A stretch of DNA of 64,000 nt from Deltaproteobacteria bacterium. Its GTDB lineage: Bacteria; Myxococcota_A; UBA9160; UBA4427. Each line of letters starts with the position of its first letter. Position 1 is the stretch's first letter. The translations under genes were made by a program, and so were the position numbers. Below the pieces are notes generated by a model. That model worked only from the letters and a program-made list of their open reading frames with translations. It was not told the DNA's origin and made no database searches. Positions 9,635 to 19,206 of this stretch are shown here, in pieces. Location of the stretch: assembly GCA_002719955.1 (NCBI GenBank), contig PBFW01000045.1, forward strand, positions 1 through 64,000, in the 5' to 3' direction.

Positions 9635-10005
9635 GTCTTCATCTCCTGATTCACGTTTTCGGTTCGCTCGTCACGATCTTTGAAGCTTCCGAACTCCGCC
9701 GGGGCCTCGATCGGATTGGGATGTGAAGCGGGTCCTTCTTGCCCGGTCGACATTCGTTCGTTCTCGATGGGCTCGTTCGAGCCATGAGATCTTTGTGTCT
9801 CCGTCGCGGCCGCTGGGTTCGAAAGGCAAAGCCTGAATTGGACCTCGTCTGAGGGTGGCAGCCGGTCGATGCAAGAAGACCGAGCATTCTGGATCCGGAT
9901 CCGACAACCCGAGCATCATAGCCGCATCGATCGCCCCTTTTGGGCACGCTCTCTTCCTCATGTGTCCAGTCCTTCCGCGGGGGATCCGGGCTAGAGTCCG
10001 CTGCC
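9635..10005. other. Divergent promoter region, no gene seen
   Basis: About 370 bp between the DapB-like gene (leftward) and the RND exporter (rightward). At 9767-9785 there is an imperfect inverted repeat, ATGGGCTCG-TT-CGAGCCAT, a possible operator serving both genes. No convincing ORF with a ribosome-binding site is present. Confidence 0.5.
9992..9997 (+). promoter_or_regulatory. Candidate -10 box of the RND exporter
   Basis: TAGAGT ends 8 nt before the GTG start at 10006, and no Shine-Dalgarno precedes that GTG. If used, the transcript would start almost at the initiation codon (leaderless). There is no clear -35 hexamer, so this is tentative. Confidence 0.3.
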
Positions 10006-12459
10006 GTGCGCAACCGAATTGAAGTGCTTCTCGAACATCTGGGCCACCTCGTCTTCCGCAATGCCTGGGGCGTGCTGGGCGGCATCCTGCTCCTGGTCGC
10101 CCTGGGGGCGACCCAGATCCCGAAGATCGAGCTACGCACGTCGATGGATGAATTCCTGCGCGCGGACGACCCCATCCGAGCCGAATACGACGCGTTCCTG
10201 GAGCGGTTCGGGCGCGACGACATGATCCTGATCGCGATCGAACCGCCGGAGGTCTTCGAGTTCTCGTTCCTCCTGAAGCTGCGAGATCTCCATGAGGCCC
10301 TCGAAAATGATGTGCCGCATCTGCGCGAGGTTCGGAGTCTGATCAACGCTCGAGAGACCCGCGGAGAAGACGAGCAGCTCATCGTGGGCGAGCTCTTCGA
10401 CGACTGGCCGGAGACCGGAGCGCAATTGGCCGCGATTCGAGCACGCGCCCTCGCGAATCCCCTCTACACAGATATGATCCTGACCCGGAACGCGGATCTC
10501 ACGACCATGACCATCGAACTCGAGGCCTTCTCGGAATTCTTCGAGTCGGACGATGCCTTCAGCGGCTTCGAAGAGTACGGAGCCGAAGCGTCCAATCCCG
10601 AGGCGTCCAGAGAGCCGACGAAGCTCACGGGTTCTCAGGAGGCGGACGCCGTCAGCGCGCTCAAAGACATCCTCGCGCGCTTCGAGGCGCCTGATTTCCG
10701 CATCTACGCGGGCGGCGCGCCAGTGCTGAATACCGCCCTCATGCTCTCCCTCGTCACCGACATCGTCCTCTTTACGGTGCTCTCGACGGTGATGATCGGA
10801 CTCTTCCTCACGTTCGTCTTTCGTCGTGTATTGGCCGTCGTGGTGCCGCTTCTGATCGCGATCGTTTCGCTCGTCGCCACACTCGCCACGATGGGTACGT
10901 TCGAGATTCCAGCGATGCCGATCTCGGAGATCGTCCCCTCCTTCCTACTAAGTATCGGTATCGGGGCCACAGTTCACCTGATCGCGATCTTCCTCCAGCG
11001 AATCGGCACAGGGGCTTCCCGGGAAGATGCGATCGCCGGGGCGCTCGGACATTCCGGCCTGCCGATCATCATGACGAGCCTCACGACCGCCGGCGGCATC
11101 GCGTCCTTCGCGTCCGCCGATCTGGTCCCGATCGCCGTCTTCGGCATCGTCGCGCCACTCGGAATCCTGTTAACCCTCTTCATGACCCTGCTGCTCGGCC
11201 CCGCCCTGCTCGCAGTCATGCCGCTGCGCGCCCTCCCGCCCCTCGCCTCCCCCGACCTCTCTCGACCGGCCGTTCCCAGCGCGCTCTCGACCCGCATGCT
11301 CACGCGATTGGGCGACTATTCGACCTCCCACGCCGGACGAATCCTCGGCGCCTCCGCCGCCCTCGTGGTGATCGCGCTCGTCGGCATGCTGCGATTGCAG
11401 GTGAGCTTCGACTCTCTAGAGTGGTTCCCCGAAGATCTTCCCGCAAAGGTCGCCGCCAGAAAGCTGGACGAGAAATTCGGTGGCTCGATCGCCCTCGAGT
11501 TGCTCTTCGACAGCGCCACGCCCAACGGCCTCCACGAGCCGGAGGTACTCCAGGCCGTCGACCGGGCGCGCCACACCGCGACCAGTCTCCAGGTCGGCGC
11601 CATCATCGCCGGCCAGAGTATTTCCATCGTCGATATCGTCAAGGAGATCCATCAAGCGTTGAACGAGGGACGACCGGAAGCACGGATCATTCCCGATGAC
11701 CGTGCGCTCCTCGCCCAGGAATTGATCCTCTTCGAGAACGCCGGCAGCGACGACCTCGAGGATGTCGTCGATAGTGAGTTCAGCCTCGGTCGCTTCTCGA
11801 TCCGCACACCGATGGTCGACGCCTCCCACTACCCGCCCTTCGGCGACGAGGTGCAGCGCATCTTCGCTAAAGAACTCGACGGGCTCGCCAATATCAGCCT
11901 CACGGGCATGATGGTCGTCATGGGGCGCACCCTGGCTGCGTCGATCGAAACCATGTTCCGGTCCTACACGATCGCGCTCGCCGTCATCACGCCGCTGATG
12001 ATGCTGCTCCTCGGGAGTATTCGCCTAGGTCTCCTCGCGATGATCCCGAATCTCTTCCCGATCGTCCTGACCCTTGGGCTGATGGGCTGGCTCGATATTC
12101 CGCTCGAAATGTTCTCGCTCCTGATTGGAAGCGTCGCTCTCGGCCTCGCGGTCGACGACACGATTCATTTCATGCACGGTTTCCGGCGGGGTTATGCGGC
12201 CACCGGAAGTGTCGAAATCGCCGTGCGCGAGACACTCCAGACGACGGGGCAGGCCCTCCTCTTCACCAGCATCGTCCTCACGATGGGATTCCTGATCTAC
12301 GCCCTCTCGGACCTCAGCAATCTCTCACGATTCGGCCTCCTGACCGCCTTTTCGGTCGTATCGGCCTTTCTCGCGGACGTCCTCCTGGCGCCGGCCCTGA
12401 TGAAGGTCATGGCGCGTTTCAGCAGCCTCGGGGTCGAACACAGCAGATCAGCGGAGTAA
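10006..12459 (+). CDS. RND-superfamily (MMPL/COG1033) exporter
   Basis: An inner-membrane transporter of 817 residues from the GTG at 10006. That start aligns with the paralogue at 16674-19157 and leaves a short cytoplasmic lead before TM1 (about residues 20-40). The architecture is two repeats of one helix, a periplasmic domain, then five helices: bundles near residues 252-400 and 653-815. The signature LGLAVDDTIHFMHGFRRG lies in the second bundle. COG1033 proteins move lipids, hopanoids or hydrophobic compounds using the proton gradient. There is no upstream Shine-Dalgarno; an in-frame TTG at 9940 is a less likely start. A short GC-rich dyad follows the stop near 12477-12495. Confidence 0.9.
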   Translation: MRNRIEVLLEHLGHLVFRNAWGVLGGILLLVALGATQIPKIELRTSMDEFLRADDPIRAEYDAFLERFGRDDMILIAIEPPEVFEFSFLLKLRDLHEALENDVPHLREVRSLINARETRGEDEQLIVGELFDDWPETGAQLAAIRARALANPLYTDMILTRNADLTTMTIELEAFSEFFESDDAFSGFEEYGAEASNPEASREPTKLTGSQEADAVSALKDILARFEAPDFRIYAGGAPVLNTALMLSLVTDIVLFTVLSTVMIGLFLTFVFRRVLAVVVPLLIAIVSLVATLATMGTFEIPAMPISEIVPSFLLSIGIGATVHLIAIFLQRIGTGASREDAIAGALGHSGLPIIMTSLTTAGGIASFASADLVPIAVFGIVAPLGILLTLFMTLLLGPALLAVMPLRALPPLASPDLSRPAVPSALSTRMLTRLGDYSTSHAGRILGASAALVVIALVGMLRLQVSFDSLEWFPEDLPAKVAARKLDEKFGGSIALELLFDSATPNGLHEPEVLQAVDRARHTATSLQVGAIIAGQSISIVDIVKEIHQALNEGRPEARIIPDDRALLAQELILFENAGSDDLEDVVDSEFSLGRFSIRTPMVDASHYPPFGDEVQRIFAKELDGLANISLTGMMVVMGRTLAASIETMFRSYTIALAVITPLMMLLLGSIRLGLLAMIPNLFPIVLTLGLMGWLDIPLEMFSLLIGSVALGLAVDDTIHFMHGFRRGYAATGSVEIAVRETLQTTGQALLFTSIVLTMGFLIYALSDLSNLSRFGLLTAFSVVSAFLADVLLAPALMKVMARFSSLGVEHSRSAE

Positions 12460-12528
12460 AACGACACCCCACCGACTCTCCCGCGGAGCGAGAGCGAAGA
12501 CGGGCCACCGCAGCCCCATTCCTTCCTG

Positions 12529-12534
12529 TAGAAT
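12529..12534 (+). promoter_or_regulatory. Candidate -10 box upstream of the luciferase-like gene
   Basis: TAGAAT lies 20 nt before the ATG at 12555, with GAGCAGGAGG between them as ribosome-binding site. No good -35 hexamer is visible. Similar TA-G-A-T hexamers precede several other genes in this window. Confidence 0.35.
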
Positions 12535-12554
12535 GATGTCGAGCAGGAGGCCTC

Positions 12555-13421
12555 ATGAAGATCGGCGTCGTCTTTCCCCAGACCGAAATCGGAGACGACC
12601 CGGAGGTCGTTTCGCTTTACGCGACGACCGCCGAGCGTCTGGGGTTCAGTCATCTCCTGGCCTATGACCATGTCCTCGGTGCGAATACTGCGAGCCGGCC
12701 GGACTGGGTCGGCCCCTATACGATGGACAGCATCTTCCACGAGCCGCTGGTGCTCTTCGGATTCCTCGCGGGCCAAACACAGAGACTGGAATTCGCGAGC
12801 GCGATTTTGATCCTGCCCCAGCGGCAGGCGGCACTCGTCGCCAAACAAGCCGCCGCAGTCGATGTCCTCTCGGGAGGACGCCTTCGACTGGGCGTCGGCG
12901 CGGGATGGAATCCCGTCGAGTTCATGGCCCTCGGTGAGAATTTTCGAAATCGGGGTGTGCGCGGCGAGGAGCAGATCGAAGTGATGCGACGACTCTGGGC
13001 CGAACCCACGATCGAATACGAAGGCAAGTGGCATACGATCCCGGACGCGGGCATCAAACCCCTTCCCCCGCAACGAAAGATCCCGGTCTGGATCGGTGGC
13101 GGCGCCCCGGCGGTCCTCGACCGCGTCGGCCGAATCGCAGACGGATGGTTCCCCTTCGATCAATCGAACCTGTCCGACGACCTCGCGCGCATCCGGGAGG
13201 TCGCCCGCCAACACGGACGCGATCCGGACGAAATCGGCGTCGAGTGCATCGTTGCCCCCGACGCCACGCCCGAGGCGGCTCGCGACCGCTTCAAATCTCT
13301 CGAAGATCTGGGTGTGAGCCATATCTCCGTATCGATGATGAATCTAGGAATCACGGACCCGCAGGCCCATGTCGACGCCCTGTCCGGCTACTGGGACGCC
13401 GTCGGCCCTCTCTGCGGCTGA
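12555..13421 (+). CDS. Luciferase-like F420-dependent oxidoreductase
   Basis: A 288-residue TIM-barrel enzyme of the luciferase-like monooxygenase superfamily, resembling the Rv2161c/TIGR03619 group of probable F420-dependent enzymes. Family landmarks: the N-terminal MKIGVVFPQTEIG strand, YDHVLGAN, the ILPQRQAALVAKQAA helix, LSGGRLRLGVGAGWNPVEF and IPVWIGGGAP. The cofactor could be F420H2 or FMNH2. A strong AGGAGG precedes the ATG. It is closely similar to the gene at 60369-61262, indicating duplication within the region. It follows the RND exporter and precedes an amidohydrolase on the same strand. It probably oxidises or reduces a hydroxy or carbonyl group of a catabolic intermediate. Confidence 0.85.
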   Translation: MKIGVVFPQTEIGDDPEVVSLYATTAERLGFSHLLAYDHVLGANTASRPDWVGPYTMDSIFHEPLVLFGFLAGQTQRLEFASAILILPQRQAALVAKQAAAVDVLSGGRLRLGVGAGWNPVEFMALGENFRNRGVRGEEQIEVMRRLWAEPTIEYEGKWHTIPDAGIKPLPPQRKIPVWIGGGAPAVLDRVGRIADGWFPFDQSNLSDDLARIREVARQHGRDPDEIGVECIVAPDATPEAARDRFKSLEDLGVSHISVSMMNLGITDPQAHVDALSGYWDAVGPLCG

Positions 13422-13475
13422 CTTTCTCCGAGGGCGAAGTTTCCACTGAATTCACAGGTTTACTGCGAGGCCCCC

Positions 13476-14915
13476 ATGCCGACCGATCGCCCCAACAGCG
13501 CCGAACGTATTCGCAGCCAGCTCGATCACCCAGTGATCGACGCGGATGGACATTACCTGGAGTACCAGCCCGCCCTCTCCCGATACCTTCGGGACGAAGG
13601 CCTCGATGCCGAGACCCTTCTGGACGGGGAGATCGCCCTCGGAGTCGGCACCTGGGGCTATACCGGCATGAGCGAGGAGGAGCGCCGTCGCCAGCGCGCC
13701 ACACGAACCGCGTGGTGGGCCGCACCCTCCGCCAACACCCTCGATGTCGCGACCGCCACCTTCCCTTCGCTGCTCGCCGAGCGGCTCGACGAGCTCGGGA
13801 TCGACTTCGTCGTCATGTACGGGAGCGCCGGACTCGTCTACCCGATCATCGCCGATGACGAGACCCGGATCCGTGCCTGCCGCGCGCTGAATCGCTATGC
13901 GGCGGAGGCCTTCGCGGACCATTCGAACCGGATGACACCGGCGGCGGTGATTCCCATGCACACACCAGATGAAGCAATCGAGATGCTCGAATTCGCCGTG
14001 GGCGATCTCGGCATGAAGGCGGCGATGATCGCGGGACTGGTCCAACGACCGATCGAAGATCCCGGCGGAAGCGCCTACAACGTCTGGTGGGACACGCTCG
14101 GACTCGACAGCGCCTACGACTACGATCCCTTCTGGCGTCGCTGCCTCGAACTCGGCATTTCACCGGCCTGCCATTCTTCCACGATGGGAATCGGATTGCG
14201 GCGCTCGACGAGCACCTACATGTACAACCACATCGGCCATTTCGCAGCGGCGAGCGAAGCCTTCGCAAAATCGCTTTTCTTCGGCGGAGTTACCCAGCGT
14301 TTTCCGGCGCTGCGCATCGGGCTGCTCGAAGGCGGGGTCCACTGGGGTGTCGGCCTCTACGCTGATCTGATCTCTCGTTGGGAGAAGCGCAACTCCGAAG
14401 CCATCTTGACCTACGACCCCAGACGACTCGACGCCACACTCTTCCAGGAACTCGCGGGCCAATACGGTGGTCGGCTCCGGGCGCACGGACTCGCAGCGAC
14501 CCCCCTGCGCCCCGGTGATTGGGCGGCCGACGGCCCACATGATGATTTCGCCGCGCTCAAATTGACGCGCAAGGAGGATGTCCGCGATCGTTTCGTACCA
14601 AATTTCTTCTTCGGATGTGAGGCGGACGACCCGATGACGGCGACCGCATTCGATCGCGATCGCATCCCGCTCGGTGCCTCGATTTCGGCGATGTTCAGCT
14701 CCGATATCGGCCATTGGGATGTCCCCGACATGAAGGAGGTCCTCGGCGAGGCTTTCGAGAACGTCGAGAAGGGTTGGCTCGACTCGGATCAGTTCCGCGA
14801 CTTCGTCTTCGGAAACGTCCTGCGCTTCTATACCGACACCAATCCCGACTTCTTCAGGGGAACCGTCGTCGAAGAATCCGTCGCCACCGCACTCGCCTCG
14901 AATGATCGCGCATGA
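13476..14915 (+). CDS. Amidohydrolase family 2 protein
   Basis: A 479-residue TIM-barrel metal-dependent hydrolase or decarboxylase of the amidohydrolase_2 group. The N-terminal metal-site segment is VIDADGHYLEY, with one His and a Glu rather than a full HxH. Later landmarks are the ACHSSTMGIGL histidine segment, LRIGLLEGGVHWGVGLYADL and MFSSDIGHWDVPDM (terminal Asp). Family members hydrolyse lactones or amides, or decarboxylate aromatic acids. GAGG precedes the ATG, and the stop overlaps the downstream methyltransferase start (ATGA), so the two are coupled. Confidence 0.85.
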   Translation: MPTDRPNSAERIRSQLDHPVIDADGHYLEYQPALSRYLRDEGLDAETLLDGEIALGVGTWGYTGMSEEERRRQRATRTAWWAAPSANTLDVATATFPSLLAERLDELGIDFVVMYGSAGLVYPIIADDETRIRACRALNRYAAEAFADHSNRMTPAAVIPMHTPDEAIEMLEFAVGDLGMKAAMIAGLVQRPIEDPGGSAYNVWWDTLGLDSAYDYDPFWRRCLELGISPACHSSTMGIGLRRSTSTYMYNHIGHFAAASEAFAKSLFFGGVTQRFPALRIGLLEGGVHWGVGLYADLISRWEKRNSEAILTYDPRRLDATLFQELAGQYGGRLRAHGLAATPLRPGDWAADGPHDDFAALKLTRKEDVRDRFVPNFFFGCEADDPMTATAFDRDRIPLGASISAMFSSDIGHWDVPDMKEVLGEAFENVEKGWLDSDQFRDFVFGNVLRFYTDTNPDFFRGTVVEESVATALASNDRA

Positions 14916-15769
14916 TCGAAGGTCGGCCGAGCGACACCGCCCTTCAAGTCGCGGCCTCCCGCGCCGCCCACCTACGATTCGACCCTGCGCCTCATCTCCT
15001 CGACGATATCCATGCGGCCGACCTCCTCGGACCCGAGGCCCTCGCGCTGGTCGACGGCTACGCGAACGACGGGCCCTGGCTTCTCGTCGAGAATCGCCTC
15101 TTCATCCCACTTCGTGCTCGTTATGTCGAGGATCGGCTACGCGATGCTCACCTGCGCGGTATTCGTCAATTCATCATCCTCGGAGCAGGACTCGATTCCT
15201 TCATTTTCCGACAGCCCGAAGATCTCACAGAGCTCCGCGTCTTCGAGATCGATCACCCGAGCACGCAGATCTGGAAGCGAGCACGGATCGAAGATCTCGG
15301 CTGGACACTTCCGGAAAATGGTTGTTATGTCCCCTGTGACTTCGAGAAAGAGCGTGTGTCGGAGGTACTCGAGGAAACGGATTTCGACCCGAACCAGCCG
15401 GCCATCGTGTCCTGGATGGGCGTCGTCTATTATCTCGAGAAGCCGACCGTCGATGCAGCATTGCGAGACCTCGCCTCGATTCTGGCTTCGGGAAGTGAAG
15501 TCGTCTTCGACGCAATGCGGCCCTGGGACGAACTTCCCGAGCGCTACGAGAAGGTCCGATCGGTGATGGCGCAATACCTATCGGGGGCCGGCGAGCCCCA
15601 TATCAATCGTTACCGGCGCGAGGAGATCATCGACGCGATTCGAATGGCCGGCTATTCCGAGGCGCTCGTCGAAGAGCGTGAAGATGTCGAACGCAGGTAC
15701 CTCACGCCCCTCAAGACCGAGATTCCACTCTCCCACCGTTTCCGACTCGTCGTTGCGCGAGTCGGCTAG
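14912..15769 (+). CDS. LCMT-type SAM-dependent methyltransferase
   Basis: A 285-residue class I methyltransferase of the leucine carboxyl methyltransferase-like family (TIGR00027 type), which methylates carboxyl or hydroxyl groups of small molecules. Visible motifs: ENRLFIPLRARYVEDRL, the SAM loop FIILGAGLDSFIFR, the acidic strand VFEIDHPSTQIWKR and SWMGVVYYLEKPTVDAAL. The ATG overlaps the amidohydrolase stop by 4 nt, and the next oxidoreductase begins 10 nt after its own stop, placing it mid-operon. A methyltransferase coupled to a hydrolase and an F420-type enzyme suggests handling of a methyl ester or ether intermediate. Confidence 0.87.
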   Translation: MIEGRPSDTALQVAASRAAHLRFDPAPHLLDDIHAADLLGPEALALVDGYANDGPWLLVENRLFIPLRARYVEDRLRDAHLRGIRQFIILGAGLDSFIFRQPEDLTELRVFEIDHPSTQIWKRARIEDLGWTLPENGCYVPCDFEKERVSEVLEETDFDPNQPAIVSWMGVVYYLEKPTVDAALRDLASILASGSEVVFDAMRPWDELPERYEKVRSVMAQYLSGAGEPHINRYRREEIIDAIRMAGYSEALVEEREDVERRYLTPLKTEIPLSHRFRLVVARVG

Positions 15770-15779
15770 AGGAAAACAC

Positions 15780-16640
15780 ATGCAGTTCTGGCAATCTCTG
15801 ATCTTCTGCGAATCCGACCAGCTCGTCGAGATCGCTCCCCTCATCGAAGGACTGGGCTACACGGGTGTCGTGCTGCCCGATCACGTCGCGCTCCCCGATC
15901 AGGCACACTCCTCCTACCCCTATTCCGAATATGAACTCGACCCGAAGGCCCCCTTCCTCGACCCCTGGCCCGCCATCACGGCGATGGCCGCCGTCACCCA
16001 GCGCCTTCGCTTCAGCACCTATGTCTATATCCTCCCCATGCGCGACCCCTTCAGCGTCGCCAAGAGCGTCGCCACGGCCTCGATCCTCTCGCAGGGCCGG
16101 GTCGCGCTCGGGCTCGGAGTCGGCTGGCTCGCAGAAGAAGTCGAGATCCTCGGCCATCGATTTGCGGGACGTGGCGCGAGAAGCGACGAGATGATCGAGA
16201 TCCTTCGCCACCTCTGGCAGACGGGAAGCGCCGAGTTCCACGGAGAACATTTCGATTTCCCCCTTCTCTACGCCGAGCCGCAGCCCGATGATCCGATCCC
16301 GATCTACGTCGGTGGTCATACCGAGGCAGCGATTCGGCGAGCGGCGCGCTGCGACGGATGGATGGGGCTCGATTTCGCCGTCGAGGAGATCCCGGCGATC
16401 GTCGAACGGATTCGAAAGGCCGTCGATCGCGAAAAACGCAGTCTGGCGGCGGCGCCCGAGACGCCCTTCGAAATCATCCTCTCACCGCGAGCCGAGCCGA
16501 GCCAAGATCTCTACCGGCGGCTCGAGGACATGGGCGTCACCGGCGTGGTTCTGCCCTCATGGAGCCTGCAGGAGGGTGATTTCGCGAGCGCCGGAGCCAA
16601 GCACCGACAACTGGAAGACTTCGCCGAAGCCTTTTTGTAG
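15780..16640 (+). CDS. Luciferase-like F420-dependent oxidoreductase
   Basis: A 286-residue luciferase-like TIM barrel starting at ATG 15780 with AGAGGA upstream. An upstream in-frame start would overlap the methyltransferase by about 90 nt and adds no conserved residues. Landmarks: YTGVVLPDHVALPD, LRFSTYVYILPMRDPFSVAKSVA, LSQGRVALGLGVGWLAEEVEILG and IPIYVGGHTEAAIRRAARCDGWMG. It lies in the same overlapping unit as the amidohydrolase and methyltransferase. Its sequence is clearly divergent from the copies at 12555 and 60369, so it probably acts on a different step. Confidence 0.86.
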   Translation: MQFWQSLIFCESDQLVEIAPLIEGLGYTGVVLPDHVALPDQAHSSYPYSEYELDPKAPFLDPWPAITAMAAVTQRLRFSTYVYILPMRDPFSVAKSVATASILSQGRVALGLGVGWLAEEVEILGHRFAGRGARSDEMIEILRHLWQTGSAEFHGEHFDFPLLYAEPQPDDPIPIYVGGHTEAAIRRAARCDGWMGLDFAVEEIPAIVERIRKAVDREKRSLAAAPETPFEIILSPRAEPSQDLYRRLEDMGVTGVVLPSWSLQEGDFASAGAKHRQLEDFAEAFL

Positions 16641-16653
16641 GCCCGCCACTCCA

Positions 16654-16674
16654 ATCGATTCAGCCGGAATCGAT
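16654..16674. terminator. Hairpin between convergent genes
   Basis: ATCGATTC-AGCCG-GAATCGAT is a perfect 8-bp stem with a 5-nt loop placed exactly between the stop at 16640 and the opposing stop at 16674. The position suits a bidirectional terminator, but no T-tract follows on either side. Confidence 0.4.
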
Positions 16675-19157
16675 CACGCCGCGAGGACGTCATCGCCCTC
16701 GATCGGTTGGGACAGATCGGCTTTCCGGCGATGAGTCAACACGAGCAGCGCTGGTGTCACCGTTACATCGAGCAGAAAGGCCGCCGCGATCGCGAAGGTC
16801 GTGAGCCCTCCCACATTTCGCATATTCAGCATCTCCGAGAGCAGCAGGACCGCGAATCCCGATATCAGGACGATCGAGGTGAAGAGCAGGGCCCGGCCCG
16901 TCGACTGCATCGTCGATGCGACCGCCTGGACGGGATCCTGACCCTCAGCGAGATAGCGTCGAAAACCGGAGATGAAATGGATGCTGTCGTCGACCGCAAG
17001 CCCGATCGCGATACAGCCGGAGAGCAGCGTGAACATATCGAGGGGAATCCCGGTCGCGCCCATCATCCCCATCGTCATCAGGATCGGGACGAGATTCGGT
17101 ACCATGCTGATGAGCCCCGATCGGAGACTCCCGATCAAGAGGATCATGAGCGGCGTGATGAGACAGAGCGCGAGGCCGTAGCTCTTCAACATGCTCGCCA
17201 ACATGGCATCGATCGTTCTCGCAATCAGCGCCGACATCCCCGTGATCTCGACCCGCGCGACATCGCCGACGAGCTCCTCGACCGCGGGTCCGAATTCGGC
17301 GAGGAAGGGCGCCATATAGACCCCATCCATCCAACTCGATCGAACCGTGTAACGCGCTCGGCTGAACTGTGAATCGACGACTTTCTCGAGATCGTCGCTG
17401 CCGCTATTCTCGAAGAGCAGCATTTCCTGAGCGAGCAAGCGTCGATCATCGGGCACGACATAGAAATCGGCGGCGTTTGCATTCAGTGCCTGGTGCGTCT
17501 CGCGGATGATGTCGACAACGGAATTCGTGTGTGAGAGCTTTGCGCCCTCCTCCTTGAATCGCTCGACGAGTCCCTCGATCGCCTCCAGTCGCCGCATCAC
17601 CTCCGGCTCTTTCAGACCGTCCTCGCGCCCGGTGTCGACAACGACTTCGACGGCAAACATGCCACCAAAGCGCCGATTCATGAAATCCGCGGAAATCGCG
17701 TAGGCGTGATCCTCGGGGAACCAGCTCACGGGATTTGAACTCATGCGAAGCTGGGACACCGAAGCGATTGCGAAGAGGAAGAGCACACCCGTCACACCCA
17801 GGATCTTCCAGGGGTGACGAGCCGAGGTGGCTGCCAGGAATCCGAGGACCCGATCGACCGGGGTGTGGCGTCGCGCGACCCTTCCTTTGATCGGAAGAAT
17901 CGCGAGCATCGTCGGCAGCAGCACCATCGCGTAGAAGAGCATTACCGCAACACCGATGGACGAGATCAATCCCATCTCCTGGATGGGCTTCATCTCGGCC
18001 ACCAGGAAGGACAGGAGGCCCGCCGAGGTCGTGATCCCGGTCATCAGGATCGGGAGCCCCGAATGGCGCAGCGCGTGTTCGAGACTCTGCACCCGATCTC
18101 GTCCCTCGGAGAGATCCGCGAGAAAGATCGTCACGAGATGGACCGAATAGCTCACGCCGATCGCGAGCAGAAAGGACGGAATCAGCTGCGCGGGGGCGCT
18201 GAAGGGAATGCCGAACGCGGCGGAAACGCCGAAGGTCGAGATCGTCGCAGGAATCACGACGGCGAAACAGAGCAGCATCGCGGAAAGGCGTCGAAAGAGA
18301 ACGACCAGAACGAGGCCGATCACGGCGAGGCCGCCCCCGAAGAAGAGGGGCACGTCCCGACCGACCTGCTTCGTGAACTCGTAGGTCATCATGGAGCCGC
18401 CGGCCGTGCTCACCGGGAAATCGGGACCGGAATGGCGTTCGACGATCTCATGGATCGTTTCGATCAAGAGGGCATTTTCCTTCCCAGAGAGAAAGGGCCG
18501 TTTGCCGCTCGCCGCCCCCAGCCCGGAATCGTCCTCGAAGCCGCCTAGATCCGCGAAGTCGGCAGGGCCTTCCTCAGATACCCCCGCAGAATCTTCATCC
18601 GCGGCGCCATAGACCGCGACCTCCACGCGCACCGAAGTCGCACGCCCGTCATCCGAAAGAACGCCGCTCTTGAAATAGAAGGGCGTCGAGAGCACGCGCT
18701 CGCGCAATACGGCCAGTTCCGTCTGCGTCTCGGGCATCTCGTCGAGGAGATCCTCTACGACGAGTTCATCGCCACGGCCATAGGTGGTGCGGACGTTCAC
18801 CAGGCTCGTCAGATCTTCGAGAAAGGGAACTTCGTCTTCGAGGTCAACGTGAAAGGCTCGCAACTTCCCGAGAAATTCGAGATCGAAGATCTCCGGCGGG
18901 CTGATGGCCAGAGTCATGATCTGATCCTGGCCGAACTCCGCCTTGAACGCGTCGTAGCGAGCGCGAACCGGATCGTCCTCGAAGAGGAAATCCTCGGAGG
19001 CCGTCTTGATCTCCATCGAGGGGATGAAGGTTCCCAGATAGCCCGTCGCCAGCAGAACGCAGACGAGGATCGGCCAACGAAGGCGCGAGACCACATGAGC
19101 CCAACCACCGAGCCAATCCTCGATCCGCTGTCGCAGATTTACCTGCGGATCGCTCAT
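16674..19157 (-). CDS. RND-superfamily (MMPL/COG1033) exporter, second copy
   Basis: An 827-residue inner-membrane transporter paralogous to the one at 10006-12459: both open with a similar helix, then TM1 and a periplasmic segment with MEIKTASEDF (cf. IELRTSMDEF). Helical bundles lie in the middle (VGRDVPLFFGGGLAVIGLVL onward) and at the C-terminus, with GLAVDDSIHFISGFRRYL. A predicted long periplasmic loop lies between TM1 and TM2, as in other COG1033 proteins. The leader contains a run of eight G residues (19182-19189), and the ribosome-binding site is weak. With its paralogue it brackets the luciferase-like/amidohydrolase/methyltransferase genes. Confidence 0.9.
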   Translation of the reverse strand: MSDPQVNLRQRIEDWLGGWAHVVSRLRWPILVCVLLATGYLGTFIPSMEIKTASEDFLFEDDPVRARYDAFKAEFGQDQIMTLAISPPEIFDLEFLGKLRAFHVDLEDEVPFLEDLTSLVNVRTTYGRGDELVVEDLLDEMPETQTELAVLRERVLSTPFYFKSGVLSDDGRATSVRVEVAVYGAADEDSAGVSEEGPADFADLGGFEDDSGLGAASGKRPFLSGKENALLIETIHEIVERHSGPDFPVSTAGGSMMTYEFTKQVGRDVPLFFGGGLAVIGLVLVVLFRRLSAMLLCFAVVIPATISTFGVSAAFGIPFSAPAQLIPSFLLAIGVSYSVHLVTIFLADLSEGRDRVQSLEHALRHSGLPILMTGITTSAGLLSFLVAEMKPIQEMGLISSIGVAVMLFYAMVLLPTMLAILPIKGRVARRHTPVDRVLGFLAATSARHPWKILGVTGVLFLFAIASVSQLRMSSNPVSWFPEDHAYAISADFMNRRFGGMFAVEVVVDTGREDGLKEPEVMRRLEAIEGLVERFKEEGAKLSHTNSVVDIIRETHQALNANAADFYVVPDDRRLLAQEMLLFENSGSDDLEKVVDSQFSRARYTVRSSWMDGVYMAPFLAEFGPAVEELVGDVARVEITGMSALIARTIDAMLASMLKSYGLALCLITPLMILLIGSLRSGLISMVPNLVPILMTMGMMGATGIPLDMFTLLSGCIAIGLAVDDSIHFISGFRRYLAEGQDPVQAVASTMQSTGRALLFTSIVLISGFAVLLLSEMLNMRNVGGLTTFAIAAAFLLDVTVTPALLVLTHRRKADLSQPIEGDDVLAA

Positions 19158-19206
19158 CGGCTTCTGGACTCGGCGGAGAGTGGGGGGGGCAAAAGAAGCG
19201 GGGGCA

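Noticed and set aside
14650..14670. GCGATCGC octamers reminiscent of the cyanobacterial HIP1 repeat
   Set aside because: A few copies (for example near 14655, 46690 and 50860) fit codon usage (GCG ATC GC) in a GC-rich genome, and there is no regular spacing.
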